A DNA stretch of 64,000 bases from Chloroflexota bacterium (GTDB lineage Bacteria; Chloroflexota; Anaerolineae; Promineifilales; Promineifilaceae). Each line of letters begins with the position of its first letter. The first letter of the stretch is position 1. This document shows positions 28,016-36,612 of the stretch, in pieces. Below the pieces are notes generated by a model. It was not told the origin of the DNA. It saw nothing but the letters and a program-made list of their open reading frames with translations, and made no database searches. The translations under genes and the position numbers were made by a program. The stretch is from positions 23,370 through 87,369 of the forward strand of contig JAGNBF010000020.1 of NCBI GenBank assembly GCA_018004935.1, in the 5' to 3' direction.

Positions 28016-28048
28016 TTTGTGGACGACTTTTTGTCTCATTAGAGACGA

Positions 28049-29413
28049 TTATTCCCACTGCGGCACAACACCCAGTAAAAGACCAGGCCGTAGGATTTCT
28101 TCCGGTGGTTCCGTACCTGTAGCAGAAATGCGCCAGATAGCTGTTTCCTCTAGTAACCCACTTTTTACTTCTTGCAACAAGAGAAATTCACCCAATGGAG
28201 TCCAGCTTACGAGTTGCAAGGGTTGCGGCAATGTCTGTTGCCAGAATATTGTGCCAGTTAGTAGAGAAATAACAGATAAACGATAAACTTCTTGTTCTTT
28301 ACCCTGACAGTTCAGAAAATAGGCAAATAATTGGCTCTCAAATGACCATGCCCAACTCTGAGATTGAAGTAGCGTATCCGAACAAATTTCCAACTCTGGT
28401 AATGAGAATAGGCTTTCACCTTTCCGGTTTTTGATTTGCCCGTCTGGTTGCAAAAAATACTGGCCATCGGGCGAAATATCTAATACCGGTCCGGTAAACT
28501 CTGTGGTCAGACTTGCTTCTGGAGAAAAAAAGATGGCCGGGTTGGCAGCTTTGATTAATAAGGTCTCATCAGGTAGCCAGGCTAATAGACTGTTTATGCT
28601 GGTTTCAGGGGGTGTGGCAAATGTACCTATTAGCCGGGATTCTTTGGTAGAGGAATGAATGAGCCAAAGGTTTACATAACAGCAAGCAGGGTGGGTAGAG
28701 TCTGCGGCCGCGACAACAATCCAGGAACTACTTGGGGACCAGCTTGCCCCTAACAACTTGTCCTCACTTTCCCAAAAGGGACAAACCTCATGCTGGTTGG
28801 CTACATCATACATACATAACCAACGATCTCGTACCCCCTGACCATCCCAGTCAAGGTAAGCAAATTGTTGACTATCGGGTGCCCACGCGGGCCAGATACC
28901 GCGCTTTTCCGCCATAACCTCTTGATTGTCCACATCTAACAAAACCCAATATCCATTGCCGTTATCAGCAACTAACCACTGACCATCTTTAGAAACAAGG
29001 GACGCATCATATAAAAGAGTGGGCCAGGCCGAATCAGGGTTAACCTCAATAGACAATAAAGCCTCAACTTGCGTACCCGATGACTCTAAACGTATCAGGG
29101 ATCCCACACTATCCAGACCTAAAAGCGTCATTGACTGACCATTTGATACGGTTACACTCTCGACGTTAGAGGATGTTTCGGTTGGTAAAGGTGTAAATGT
29201 TACGGTTTCCTTTACCTCTGTAGGAGATTGTGAAACAGATGAGGGCAAAGAGGCTATAGTAGAAGAAGGAGGCAATAAATCAGGGGATGGTGAAAGCAGA
29301 GAAATTTTTGTCTCATCTGGAACATGCGGAGTGGGATTGTTTGTTGATGTGCAACCCACCAGACTGCCACATAAACTAAACAAGATTATCCAGTAGGGTA
29401 GTGAGAATTTCAT
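28049..29413 (-). CDS. Lipoprotein with TolB/WD-like beta-propeller
   Basis: A 454-residue predicted lipoprotein. The signal peptide ends at LVGC (Cys about residue 21) and is followed by a Ser/Thr/Pro-rich linker to residue 80. The rest shows repeated WPAWAPDSQQFAYLDWD- and GASWSPSSSWIVVA-type blades, typical of TolB-like propellers. It would be an extracytoplasmic protein or ligand-binding lipoprotein. There is no recognisable catalytic motif. A perfect 24-bp-arm palindrome lies 20-74 bp upstream of its start. Confidence 0.7.
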   Translation of the reverse strand: MKFSLPYWIILFSLCGSLVGCTSTNNPTPHVPDETKISLLSPSPDLLPPSSTIASLPSSVSQSPTEVKETVTFTPLPTETSSNVESVTVSNGQSMTLLGLDSVGSLIRLESSGTQVEALLSIEVNPDSAWPTLLYDASLVSKDGQWLVADNGNGYWVLLDVDNQEVMAEKRGIWPAWAPDSQQFAYLDWDGQGVRDRWLCMYDVANQHEVCPFWESEDKLLGASWSPSSSWIVVAAADSTHPACCYVNLWLIHSSTKESRLIGTFATPPETSINSLLAWLPDETLLIKAANPAIFFSPEASLTTEFTGPVLDISPDGQYFLQPDGQIKNRKGESLFSLPELEICSDTLLQSQSWAWSFESQLFAYFLNCQGKEQEVYRLSVISLLTGTIFWQQTLPQPLQLVSWTPLGEFLLLQEVKSGLLEETAIWRISATGTEPPEEILRPGLLLGVVPQWE

Positions 29414-29432
29414 TTAGCTCTCCTTGACATCA

Positions 29433-29487
29433 CATCTGCCAATACGCAACAAGTGTAATGATAACACTTGTTGCGTATTGGCAGATG
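29433..29487. repeat. Perfect inverted repeat, 24-bp arms
   Basis: Arms at 29433-29456 and 29464-29487 are exact inverses around a 7-nt centre (AATGATA). The stem is AT-balanced with no T run, so a terminator is unlikely. It is directly upstream of the propeller lipoprotein gene (minus strand), in the leader or promoter position. Confidence 0.85.
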
Positions 29488-29584
29488 ACAGCCTGCTAAA
29501 AATGTGCAACTATTGAGTCAATATGCTTTTTGACCCTGCGCCTGTTTAGTACCTTACGAGTTAACTTCTTGTACAGTTAGCCAG

Positions 29585-29700
29585 AAAAAGGTTACACAGA
29601 GATTCACAGAGGAGGCACAGAGGTTCACAGAGAATTCTTTCAAACTCTGTGTATCTCCGTATTTTCTCTGTGCCTCTCTGTGTTCCTTCTCTTTGGTTCT
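29585..29700. repeat. CACAGAG-rich imperfect palindrome
   Basis: ACACAGAGATTCACAGAGGA and the inverse CTGTGCCTCTCTGTG flank a core at about 29636-29650. This resembles a widespread class of short intergenic repeats. No gene is seen between 29500 and 29760. Confidence 0.55.
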
Positions 29701-29760
29701 GGCTCGTCCAGGTTAGGAAACTGTCCCACGCAAAATCAGAAATTGTCTGTGGATAACTCT

Positions 29761-30939
29761 TTAGTAGTACAACGTCCCACACTTACCGGGTGGTGTTGCA
29801 TTAGGGTTGCCTGGATAGGGGTAAACAAGAGCTGTAAAACCACTCATTCCGACCAGGCTTACCCCGACATTAGAACTATTTCTTACCTCAAAATGCAAAT
29901 GAGCACCAGAACTTTGCCCTGTATTGCCTGAATAACCCACCCGTGCTCCTTTGGCAATTGTACGAGGCGGAAACAAGATGCTTTCATCAAACGAAGATAA
30001 GTGAGCGTAGTAGTGGTAATAAGAACTTGTTTGAATTTTGACATAATTGCCAAAACCACCAGCGTCCCACCCAAGCGTCAGTACTGTTCCAGAATTAGCC
30101 GCATAAACCGATGTTCCTTCAGGTCTTGGCACATCAATGGCATATCGGGAGCGATTGTTGTTATGATAGCTTGAATTGCAAGTAGCATTCCACGTACCAC
30201 CACTGAGGGGAACACGCCAGCCATTAAGGTTTGTCTGTCGTGTCGGGAACCACATCGTAGCATCCTGGTTTTCTTCATTATCTTTTGTGGGTGAATCTTC
30301 AGAACTATTCCCTAATGGAAAGGGCGAAAATTCATCCCCAAAAATATCTTGAAGTGTCTCTGGTGTTGCTTCGCCAAATCTGAATGATGCAATCAAAGAC
30401 GAAAAAGTGCTTGCTTTATCCGTGTTCATATTTGACCAGATAAACCAAACCATCTTTCCTCTAGGGATATTAACATAACGGAAAGCCGTGAGAGGTGATG
30501 TGCCTTCAACATATAAAGCTGTCAATTTATCAACTTCTATTTCGTAGCTTTGCTTGTCATAGAGTTCAGACGCATCGAGAACACTATTGCTTTTATTATA
30601 TTTTTCTGTCCATTCAGTAATTGATATATGTTCGTCCCACGCCACGAAATAGAAGCCAATTGCTACAAAAGGAAGAGAATCGTGGTGATTCTCAGGATCG
30701 GTAATTGCAGAAGATGATTGTCGGAACATGATCACCTCTCCGGCGGCTGTTTCCTCAGTACGAGGGATCGCATCCCAATCAGAAGGGTAATCAACGGAAA
30801 AATCATAGACAGAATCATGATAGGTGTACCAATCACCGTTCGTGCCATTGTCTGATACCATTGCAAAACCAGAAAGCATCATAACAAGGAAACCGAGGAT
30901 GACAACCCCAACAAGCAAGCGAAATTCTTTATGTTTCAT
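29761..30939 (-). CDS. M23-family metallopeptidase-like envelope protein
   Basis: A 392-residue protein with an N-terminal membrane segment (about residues 8-28) and a central region of unknown fold. Its C-terminal M23/LytM domain has SRYAIDVPRPEGTSVYAANS, the segment YYHYYAHLSSFD and AHLHFEVRN, which contains the HxH zinc motif. The first zinc ligand is usually in an HxxxD motif; here it reads R-Y-A-I-D, so activity is uncertain, though a nearby His (HNNNRSRYAID) might substitute. M23 enzymes cut peptidoglycan cross-bridges. AGGAGAATAAAAA precedes the ATG. Confidence 0.78.
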   Translation of the reverse strand: MKHKEFRLLVGVVILGFLVMMLSGFAMVSDNGTNGDWYTYHDSVYDFSVDYPSDWDAIPRTEETAAGEVIMFRQSSSAITDPENHHDSLPFVAIGFYFVAWDEHISITEWTEKYNKSNSVLDASELYDKQSYEIEVDKLTALYVEGTSPLTAFRYVNIPRGKMVWFIWSNMNTDKASTFSSLIASFRFGEATPETLQDIFGDEFSPFPLGNSSEDSPTKDNEENQDATMWFPTRQTNLNGWRVPLSGGTWNATCNSSYHNNNRSRYAIDVPRPEGTSVYAANSGTVLTLGWDAGGFGNYVKIQTSSYYHYYAHLSSFDESILFPPRTIAKGARVGYSGNTGQSSGAHLHFEVRNSSNVGVSLVGMSGFTALVYPYPGNPNATPPGKCGTLYY

Positions 30940-31211
30940 TTTTTATTCTCCTTCTATTTTATATTCAACACAGTGAGAACGCGACTTCAATAATATTGTT
31001 TTTTTTTTTGAATTAGTCAAGAGAAATAAACTAAAACTTCCCAAAAAACATAGTTGTTCAATCTTGAAGTCATTCAATTTTGCACAAAGCTCTTGGAACC
31101 AACTTGTGTGGTATTTGAGCGCACCTGCTACCCGGTGCCTCTGTCTGGCTATTTTTGCACTCCATGTTACCATTGGAATCTTTGGTGACTTTTTATTGTT
31201 GGAGATGTGTT

Positions 31212-33731
31212 ATGAAGCAAACTAATCTGGTTGTTGTGGGGGCGGGGATTGTGGGGTGTAGTGCGGCGTACCATCTGGCAAAGCTGGGCTGGCGGGATAT
31301 TTTGGTGCTGGATCAGGGGCCGCTGTTTGAAACGGGCGGCTCGACTTCCCATGCCCCCGGCCTGATTTTCCAGACCAACGGCTCGCGGCTGATGTGTAAG
31401 ATGGCGCAGTATACAGTGGGGCTGTTGGGGGGACTGGGATACAGTGAGCAGTTAGCAGTGAGCAGTGAGCAGTTAGCAGTAACCAGTGACCAGTCTCCAG
31501 TCTCTAGTCTCCAGTCTCCTGACTCAGCACTAACCCCTTGTTTCTACTCTGTAGGCAGTATTGAAGTGGCGACAACGCCAGAGCGAGCGGCAGATTTATA
31601 CCGGCGGCAGGGATGGGCGGCCGCATATGGGTTGGAAGGGCAGGTCATCTCGCCCGCTGAAGTAAAAGGGATGATCCCCATCTTGGATGAGCAGGCGATT
31701 CTGGCGGGGTATCATGTGCCGTCGGATGGGGATGCACGGGGGTGGTTCGCGGCCGCGTCCCTCGCCCAACTCGCCATGTCTACCGGTGGGGTGGCCTTCC
31801 AGGGGGAGACGAAGGTGCTGGATGTCCTGGTAGAAAACGGGCGGGTGACAGGGGTGATGACGGATCGCGGCCGCGTGGCCTGTGAAGCTGTTCTCCTCTG
31901 CACCAACATTTGGGGGCCGGTGCTGGGGGACAAACTCGGCCTGCCCCTGCCCCTCTACGCCGTCGAACACCAATACCTCATCAGCGAACCCCTGCCCGAA
32001 CTGGCCCAAGACCGGGATCGCTTCGTGACCCATCCTATTTTGCGCCATCAAGACAAAAGGATGTATTTCCGCCAGCATGGGGACGCTTACGGCATTGGCA
32101 GTTATTGCCACGAACCGCGCCTCGTCAGCCCGTATGCTTTGCAAAAATCGGCCATTCACCCGTTCACGCCCGATGATTTCGACGAAGCCCGTGAGGCCAC
32201 CGACATCTTGTTGCCCGCGCTCAAGGGGCGGGAATACGTCACCCGCTTCAACGGCATGTTCGCCTTCACCATTGACGGCTACCCCGTCTTGGGCGAAAGC
32301 CAGACCAAGGGGTTGTGGTCAGCCATCGGCATTTGGGTGACGCACAGCGGCGGGGCGGGCAAAACCATCGCCGAGTTGATGACGCACGGCACAACGGAAT
32401 GGGACATCCGCGAGGCCAGCATTGACCGCTTCCACCGCCACCACACAACCCCCAACTACGTGGCCTTGCGCTGTGCCCAACAATACCGCGAGGTGTACGA
32501 CATCCTCCACCCCCTACAACAGATGGAAAATCCGCGCAACCTGCGCCTCAGCCCGTACCACGAGCGACTGGTGGCCCAGAAAGGGGTCTTTTTTGAGAAC
32601 AGCGGCTGGGAAGTGGCCCAATGGTATGAGGCGAATGAAGGGTTGTTGGCCGAATTTGGCGGCCGCGTGCCCGAACGCACCGGTTGGGCGGCTCAAAACT
32701 GGTCGCGCATTCAGGGGGCGGAACATCTGGCGACACGGGAGCGGGTGGGGCTGTTCAACCTGACCCAGTTCACCAAAATTGAGGTGAGCGGGCCGGGGGC
32801 GTTGGCCTTCCTCAACTTCATGGCCGCCAATCAGGTGGATCAGCCGGTGGGCAAGGTGGTGTACACGACCCTGCTCAATCAGGCCGGGGGGATCAAGGCC
32901 GATTTGACCATCACGCGCACGGGCGAGACAAGTTTCCTGGTGTTGACCGGGGCTGGGGGTGGGCCGCAGGACGTGGCCTGGTTGCGCCAACACGCCCCGA
33001 CGGATGGCTCGGTGATGATCGAGGATGTGACCTCACGCTATGCGGCGGTGGGGTTGTGGGGGCCGTTGGCGCGTGAAGTGTTGGCGCGGGTGACGCCGGA
33101 TGAGGTTCGTAACGAGGCGTTTCCTTATTTTACGTCGCGGCCGCTCACCATTGACTCCATCCCCGTCTCCGCTCTGCGCCTCTCCTACGCCGGGGAACTG
33201 GGCTGGGAGATTTACGCGCCGATGGAGATGGGTTTGCGGCTGTGGGATGTGTTGTGGGACGCCGGGCAGCCATCCGGGCTGGTGGCGGTGGGAGCCGGGG
33301 CGTTCAACTCCCTGCGCCTGGAGAAAGGGTATCGCGCCTGGGGCAGTGACATCCACACCGAGTACAACCCGTTTGAGGCAGGATTGGGCTGGGCGGTGCG
33401 GCTGAAGAAGGGGAATTTCCTGGGGCGCGAGGCGTTGTTGAAGGCACGCGAGCAGGGCATCCAGCGGCAGTTGTGTTGCCTGACGTTGACGGAGCCAGGG
33501 GCGGTACTGCTGGGCAAAGAGCCGATCCTGGTGGGGGAGCAGGTGTTGGGATATGTGACGAGCAGTGATTTTGGTTACAGCGTGGGCCAGCACATCGTGT
33601 ACGGCTACCTGCCGGTGGAATATGCCGTGCCCGGTACGCCGGTGGAGATACAATATTTTGGGGAAAGGGTTGCGGCCGCGGTGCGTGAAGAACCCCTATA
33701 TGACAGGCAAATGGAAAGACTACGGGCTTAA
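31212..33731 (+). CDS. Dimethylglycine/sarcosine dehydrogenase-like FAD-GcvT fusion
   Basis: An 839-residue two-part enzyme. The N-terminal DAO domain has VVVGAGIVGCSAAYHLAKLG and GSTSHAPGL, whose His matches the covalent-FAD His of dimethylglycine dehydrogenases. An FAO-type middle domain (LRLSPYHERLVAQKGVFFEN) is followed by a C-terminal GcvT barrel (VGLFNLTQFTKIEVSGPGAL, LSYAGELGWEIYAP). It should oxidise an N-methyl amino acid and load the methylene group on folate. ATG 31212 follows GGAG at 31201. Residues about 76-108 are a Ser/Gln/Leu-rich insert encoded by a CAGTTAGCAGTGAGCAG-type repeat. Confidence 0.88.
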   Translation: MKQTNLVVVGAGIVGCSAAYHLAKLGWRDILVLDQGPLFETGGSTSHAPGLIFQTNGSRLMCKMAQYTVGLLGGLGYSEQLAVSSEQLAVTSDQSPVSSLQSPDSALTPCFYSVGSIEVATTPERAADLYRRQGWAAAYGLEGQVISPAEVKGMIPILDEQAILAGYHVPSDGDARGWFAAASLAQLAMSTGGVAFQGETKVLDVLVENGRVTGVMTDRGRVACEAVLLCTNIWGPVLGDKLGLPLPLYAVEHQYLISEPLPELAQDRDRFVTHPILRHQDKRMYFRQHGDAYGIGSYCHEPRLVSPYALQKSAIHPFTPDDFDEAREATDILLPALKGREYVTRFNGMFAFTIDGYPVLGESQTKGLWSAIGIWVTHSGGAGKTIAELMTHGTTEWDIREASIDRFHRHHTTPNYVALRCAQQYREVYDILHPLQQMENPRNLRLSPYHERLVAQKGVFFENSGWEVAQWYEANEGLLAEFGGRVPERTGWAAQNWSRIQGAEHLATRERVGLFNLTQFTKIEVSGPGALAFLNFMAANQVDQPVGKVVYTTLLNQAGGIKADLTITRTGETSFLVLTGAGGGPQDVAWLRQHAPTDGSVMIEDVTSRYAAVGLWGPLAREVLARVTPDEVRNEAFPYFTSRPLTIDSIPVSALRLSYAGELGWEIYAPMEMGLRLWDVLWDAGQPSGLVAVGAGAFNSLRLEKGYRAWGSDIHTEYNPFEAGLGWAVRLKKGNFLGREALLKAREQGIQRQLCCLTLTEPGAVLLGKEPILVGEQVLGYVTSSDFGYSVGQHIVYGYLPVEYAVPGTPVEIQYFGERVAAAVREEPLYDRQMERLRA
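31440..31533. repeat. GCAGTTAGCAGTGAGCAGT repeat inside a coding gene
   Basis: Direct copies of AGCAGTTAGCAGTGAGCAG and then CAGTCTCCAGTCTCTAGTCT occur in frame without stops in this orientation. A relative (AACTGCTGAACTGCTGAA) lies upstream of the MttB-like gene at about 20440-20470. Confidence 0.75.
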
Positions 33732-33761
33732 GTCGTGCTCTTTACACTGTTCAGGTCCTGA

Positions 33762-34823
33762 GTGATCAAGATTTCTAACGCGAAAAGTCAACGTATATTC
33801 ATAGGTGTTGTTTTTATGTTCGCCCTGTTCGTTTTGCTTATGAACAGGGCGTTTATTATGGACAGATTTGATTGGCGTCCAAGTTTGTTGGAACATAACG
33901 TTGCAGATTTGGATTCGGACTTTCAATTCTTGTGGCAAAAATCAAGCATCTTTCTACTAACAACTGATTTTGAAACGTACCTCACGGTGCAAGACAGTCA
34001 CATTATTTTTGCCGGAAGCCTTAATGAAAATGGTACTCCTTCTCTTTTTAATCTGGATTCATCAACTGGAGATATAAACTGGCAAACAGACGTTCACCCA
34101 ACCGGGTTTGCAGGTGATTCATTACTCGTTTACACAGGGAATGGAAATGATTCCCTGGTGGCCCGTGAGATAAGTACTGGAACCATTGTCTGGAAAACAA
34201 GCCTGCCAAACGCAAAAAACTTCATTTATCTTATCGCCGATCAAGGGAACTTACATGCCCTATCATCTACCGACAACTATTACCGCCTTGATTCCCAGAC
34301 CGGTCAGTTACAACAAATAGTTGAAGCGACTAATACTTATTTTATAGATGGGAATTTGGCGTATTCACGCTCATTTGGCCCAACTTTAATCGTAAAGCAG
34401 ATAGGGAACGGAACCGTGGACTGGCAAACTGGATTATCTGGACCGTTTTCGATGAAACCAGTGTTTACCAATGACATCGTTTTCATTAAGGTACAACAAG
34501 GGGCTGGGCCAATGGGTCAGATAGTTGCTTTAGATCGTCGAAGGGGAGCTATTTTGTGGCAGACGGCACCTGGCTCTGTTCTAAGCAATATAGCTGTCAG
34601 TAATGGATTAGCCTTCTACTTAACATCGGAAGCCCAACTTTATGTTGTAAATGCTCAAACAGGAGATAAGCTCAGGACAATTGAGTTTCTGCCTGCTATT
34701 CCTGACGAAGATATAGTGAATCGCCGGTTTGCAGTAGCGGCGAGCGAAAATAGCGTTGTTGTATATCTTGGTGATAGCCAGCAAATGTTTGTGTTTCGTG
34801 TTTTAGCTGATACACAGAATTAA
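33762..34823 (+). CDS. Membrane-anchored PQQ-like beta-propeller protein
   Basis: A 353-residue protein with a signal anchor (FIGVVFMFALFVLLM, about residues 12-27). Repeated blades of the PQQ/Trp-docking type follow, such as LFNLDSSTGDINWQT, VAREISTGTIVWKTSL, VALDRRRGAILWQTA and LYVVNAQTGDKLRT. It resembles BamB-like or quinoprotein propellers but lacks obvious PQQ-binding residues. It is AT-richer and has no GCGGCCGC site, unlike the gene before it. The start is a GTG; an in-frame ATG at 33816 lies inside the anchor. Confidence 0.7.
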   Translation: MIKISNAKSQRIFIGVVFMFALFVLLMNRAFIMDRFDWRPSLLEHNVADLDSDFQFLWQKSSIFLLTTDFETYLTVQDSHIIFAGSLNENGTPSLFNLDSSTGDINWQTDVHPTGFAGDSLLVYTGNGNDSLVAREISTGTIVWKTSLPNAKNFIYLIADQGNLHALSSTDNYYRLDSQTGQLQQIVEATNTYFIDGNLAYSRSFGPTLIVKQIGNGTVDWQTGLSGPFSMKPVFTNDIVFIKVQQGAGPMGQIVALDRRRGAILWQTAPGSVLSNIAVSNGLAFYLTSEAQLYVVNAQTGDKLRTIEFLPAIPDEDIVNRRFAVAASENSVVVYLGDSQQMFVFRVLADTQN

Positions 34824-34849
34824 AGGGATTATCGCGGCCGCGATCCCCC

Positions 34850-34920
34850 TTCATTTCTCCTTGCACAAAACCGGCCGGGCCGGTCATGTGAGGGGATGGG
34901 AATTGCGGCAGTTTAATCTC
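34850..34920. repeat. CTCATGTG-type short repeat, pair with 37013-37078
   Basis: CACAAAACCGGCCGGGCCGG and GATGGGAATTGCGGC match CACAAAACTGGCCCGCTGG and GATGGGAATTGCGGC near 37035-37075. Both lie next to small toxin-antitoxin-like genes. Confidence 0.55.
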
Positions 34921-34963
34921 AACAAAATGAAGACGCAAATCTTGACCACGTTATAATTAGCTT

Positions 34964-35533
34964 ATGGCTCAACAGTTCCGCATCCCTGGTGCGACTTACG
35001 CACTCAGCAACACCGGCCCGCTCATTTCCGCTTTTCAATCCGATAGTTTTACCCTGCTCACCAAAATCTTTGCCGAAGTGCATATCTCTGCCGTTTGTGC
35101 GGCTGAGTTGGTGCGGCATGGTTGGGAAGCAGAGTTGAACGCGGCCGCGCCCCAACTGAAAGTCGTAAAGTTGACCTCACATGAAGAGAAAAAGGCCCTC
35201 ACGATTGCCAGCCTTATTGCCCAACATTCTGATACCAACGACCCCATCGTTGAAAATCATTTGGGGGAAGCCCAGGTTATCGTTTTAGCCCAACGCCCTG
35301 AGTACCGTCATGATTTGCTTCTGCTGGATGAATTGGCGGCCAGGGCTATAGCCAAACAAAACAAGGTACGACTTTCGGGTTTCCCTGGTGTGTTACTGTT
35401 AACGGTACAAACGGGTTTGATTTCAGCGGCAGAGTTGAAAAATCGGTTAGAGATATGCCGGATACAAGGAACCCATTATGGTGTAAAATTCATTGAGCAA
35501 GTTTATGAGATGGCAAAGAAAGGACGGAGATAA
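34964..35533 (+). CDS. DUF3368-like PIN-fold protein, probable toxin
   Basis: A 189-residue protein related to the DUF3368 PIN-like group. It has SNTGPLISAF at the N-terminus (PIN first acidic position, here Asn), LGEAQVIVLA in the middle and LLLLDELAARAIAKQ towards the end. It is followed after 2 bp by a 76-residue protein, the usual layout of a toxin-antitoxin pair in reverse order. Replacement of the first Asp by Asn may reduce activity. A TATAAT at 34952-34957 lies 6 bp before the ATG. Confidence 0.65.
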   Translation: MAQQFRIPGATYALSNTGPLISAFQSDSFTLLTKIFAEVHISAVCAAELVRHGWEAELNAAAPQLKVVKLTSHEEKKALTIASLIAQHSDTNDPIVENHLGEAQVIVLAQRPEYRHDLLLLDELAARAIAKQNKVRLSGFPGVLLLTVQTGLISAAELKNRLEICRIQGTHYGVKFIEQVYEMAKKGRR

Positions 35534-35535
35534 TC

Positions 35536-35766
35536 ATGGCCCAAAAACTGATTCACGAACCCAAAGCCACCCTCATGTCAGCGGACGAAGTTTGGGGTGA
35601 CGCTCAAGAAGTGACCGCTGTCTTGCGCCAAAACCTACTTGAGGCTGAGCCGGTGGTGCGCTTACAAATACCCTTTTCTAGTTTTCTCTCCGCTTTGGAT
35701 GGCTTTAATCGAGATGAACTGGTTGTTTTGCGCCAAAGATTAGAGGAGCGTTTAGCCACAGCCTAA
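35536..35766 (+). CDS. Small protein, probable antitoxin partner
   Basis: A 76-residue acidic protein with two helical stretches (LLEAEPVVRLQIPFSSFLSA and the C-terminal RDELVVLRQRLEERLA). It sits 2 bp after the PIN-like gene and is probably co-translated. No DNA-binding motif is evident; the antitoxin call rests on position and size. Confidence 0.5.
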   Translation: MAQKLIHEPKATLMSADEVWGDAQEVTAVLRQNLLEAEPVVRLQIPFSSFLSALDGFNRDELVVLRQRLEERLATA

Positions 35767-35825
35767 AAATAGTTCCCCGCTTTCCCCATCATCACCCCAC
35801 TCCCAACCCAAACTGGCCTGACTGG

Positions 35826-36059
35826 TCATGCCGGTTGCGCCACATTCAACTGCATCAACTTCCCCTGCACCGATTCTAAAATCGAATCACGAATAAAGGT
35901 GCTGGCATTCAAAATTTCAAGCCCAATCAACTCACCCAACTCGTTGAGTTCGGCGGTAATATTGGGGCTAAGTTCAATGCTGTTGCTTTCCGGGCCATCA
36001 GAAACAACCAGGTGCAAAACATCCTCTTTTTCAAAATAGATCAGACGTGGTTTATTCAT
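35826..36059 (-). CDS. DUF2283-family protein
   Basis: A 77-residue protein. YFEKEDVLHLVVSDGPESNS and ITAELNELGELIGLEILNAS match the DUF2283 pattern (a beta-hairpin, then an acidic GELIGIEIL segment). DUF2283 proteins often pair with DUF4258 proteins, as here, and are thought to be antitoxin-like. The ATG at 36059 overlaps the end of the upstream gene by 8 bp; a TTG at 36065 is also in frame. Confidence 0.75.
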   Translation of the reverse strand: MNKPRLIYFEKEDVLHLVVSDGPESNSIELSPNITAELNELGELIGLEILNASTFIRDSILESVQGKLMQLNVAQPA

Positions 36060-36333
36060 TGACAAATCTCCCGGCCTTGAGCCGCATCGCTACTTGTTGA
36101 CGTGTCGTAACATGAATCGTTACCGGTGTAATCGTGTCCTCATCAGCGTCATAGGGTATTACGACTAACATGTTATCATGTTTACCTACCACAACGCTAC
36201 GCCCGGTTGCCATGTCAAAATATCGTTCAGCGGCAAAACGAACAAGATGCTCAATGCGGGCTAGATCGAAACCCCGCACAGTCGCCCGATGGTGCATGTA
36301 CTCTGTCCAGATGATTCTAACTCGTGTGCCCAT
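36052..36333 (-). CDS. DUF4258-like protein, probable toxin partner
   Basis: A 93-residue protein. RIIWTEYMHHRATVRGFDLA and YFDMATGRSVVVGKHDNMLV, with the later TPVTIHVTTRQQ, resemble DUF4258/RelE-like small toxins. Its end overlaps the DUF2283 gene. The frame is open further to a TTG at 36369, where it would overlap the preceding gene as TTGA. I prefer ATG 36333 because it gives the usual short lead into RIIW. Confidence 0.65.
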   Translation of the reverse strand: MGTRVRIIWTEYMHHRATVRGFDLARIEHLVRFAAERYFDMATGRSVVVGKHDNMLVVIPYDADEDTITPVTIHVTTRQQVAMRLKAGRFVNE

Positions 36334-36365
36334 AATATTCTGTTCAACAAAAACCAGTATCTTGC

Positions 36366-36581
36366 TCAAGCCAACCGCCGGTAAAGTTCCTCGTTCTTCT
36401 CAAGCACATGGCGCAAACTCTTTTGAAACGCTTCTTCGGGTTGGTTTAGAAGGTCTTCGAGTTTCAGAGCATCTTCATCACTGGCGGTTTCCCAGACTGC
36501 TATTTCTTCAGCCAGAAGCAATTCTTCATTCAGCTCATGGTGCTCGACAATTGGTTGAGGATCAGGGGGTGGTGTTGTCAT
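36366..36581 (-). CDS. Small acidic hypothetical protein
   Basis: A 71-residue Glu-rich protein (ELNEELLLAEEIAVWETASD and a C-terminal helix with HVLEKNEELYRRL). It is placed head-on with the DUF4258-DUF2283 pair on the same strand and may be a third member of that unit. No family is recognised. Confidence 0.5.
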   Translation of the reverse strand: MTTPPPDPQPIVEHHELNEELLLAEEIAVWETASDEDALKLEDLLNQPEEAFQKSLRHVLEKNEELYRRLA

Positions 36582-36612
36582 GGTCGTTTATCTGAGAGAG
36601 AAAATTGGTGTC

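Noticed and set aside
34942..34957. TTGACC and TATAAT as a promoter before the PIN-like gene
   Set aside because: The two boxes are only 4 bp apart, so they cannot work together; the TATAAT alone is weak evidence.
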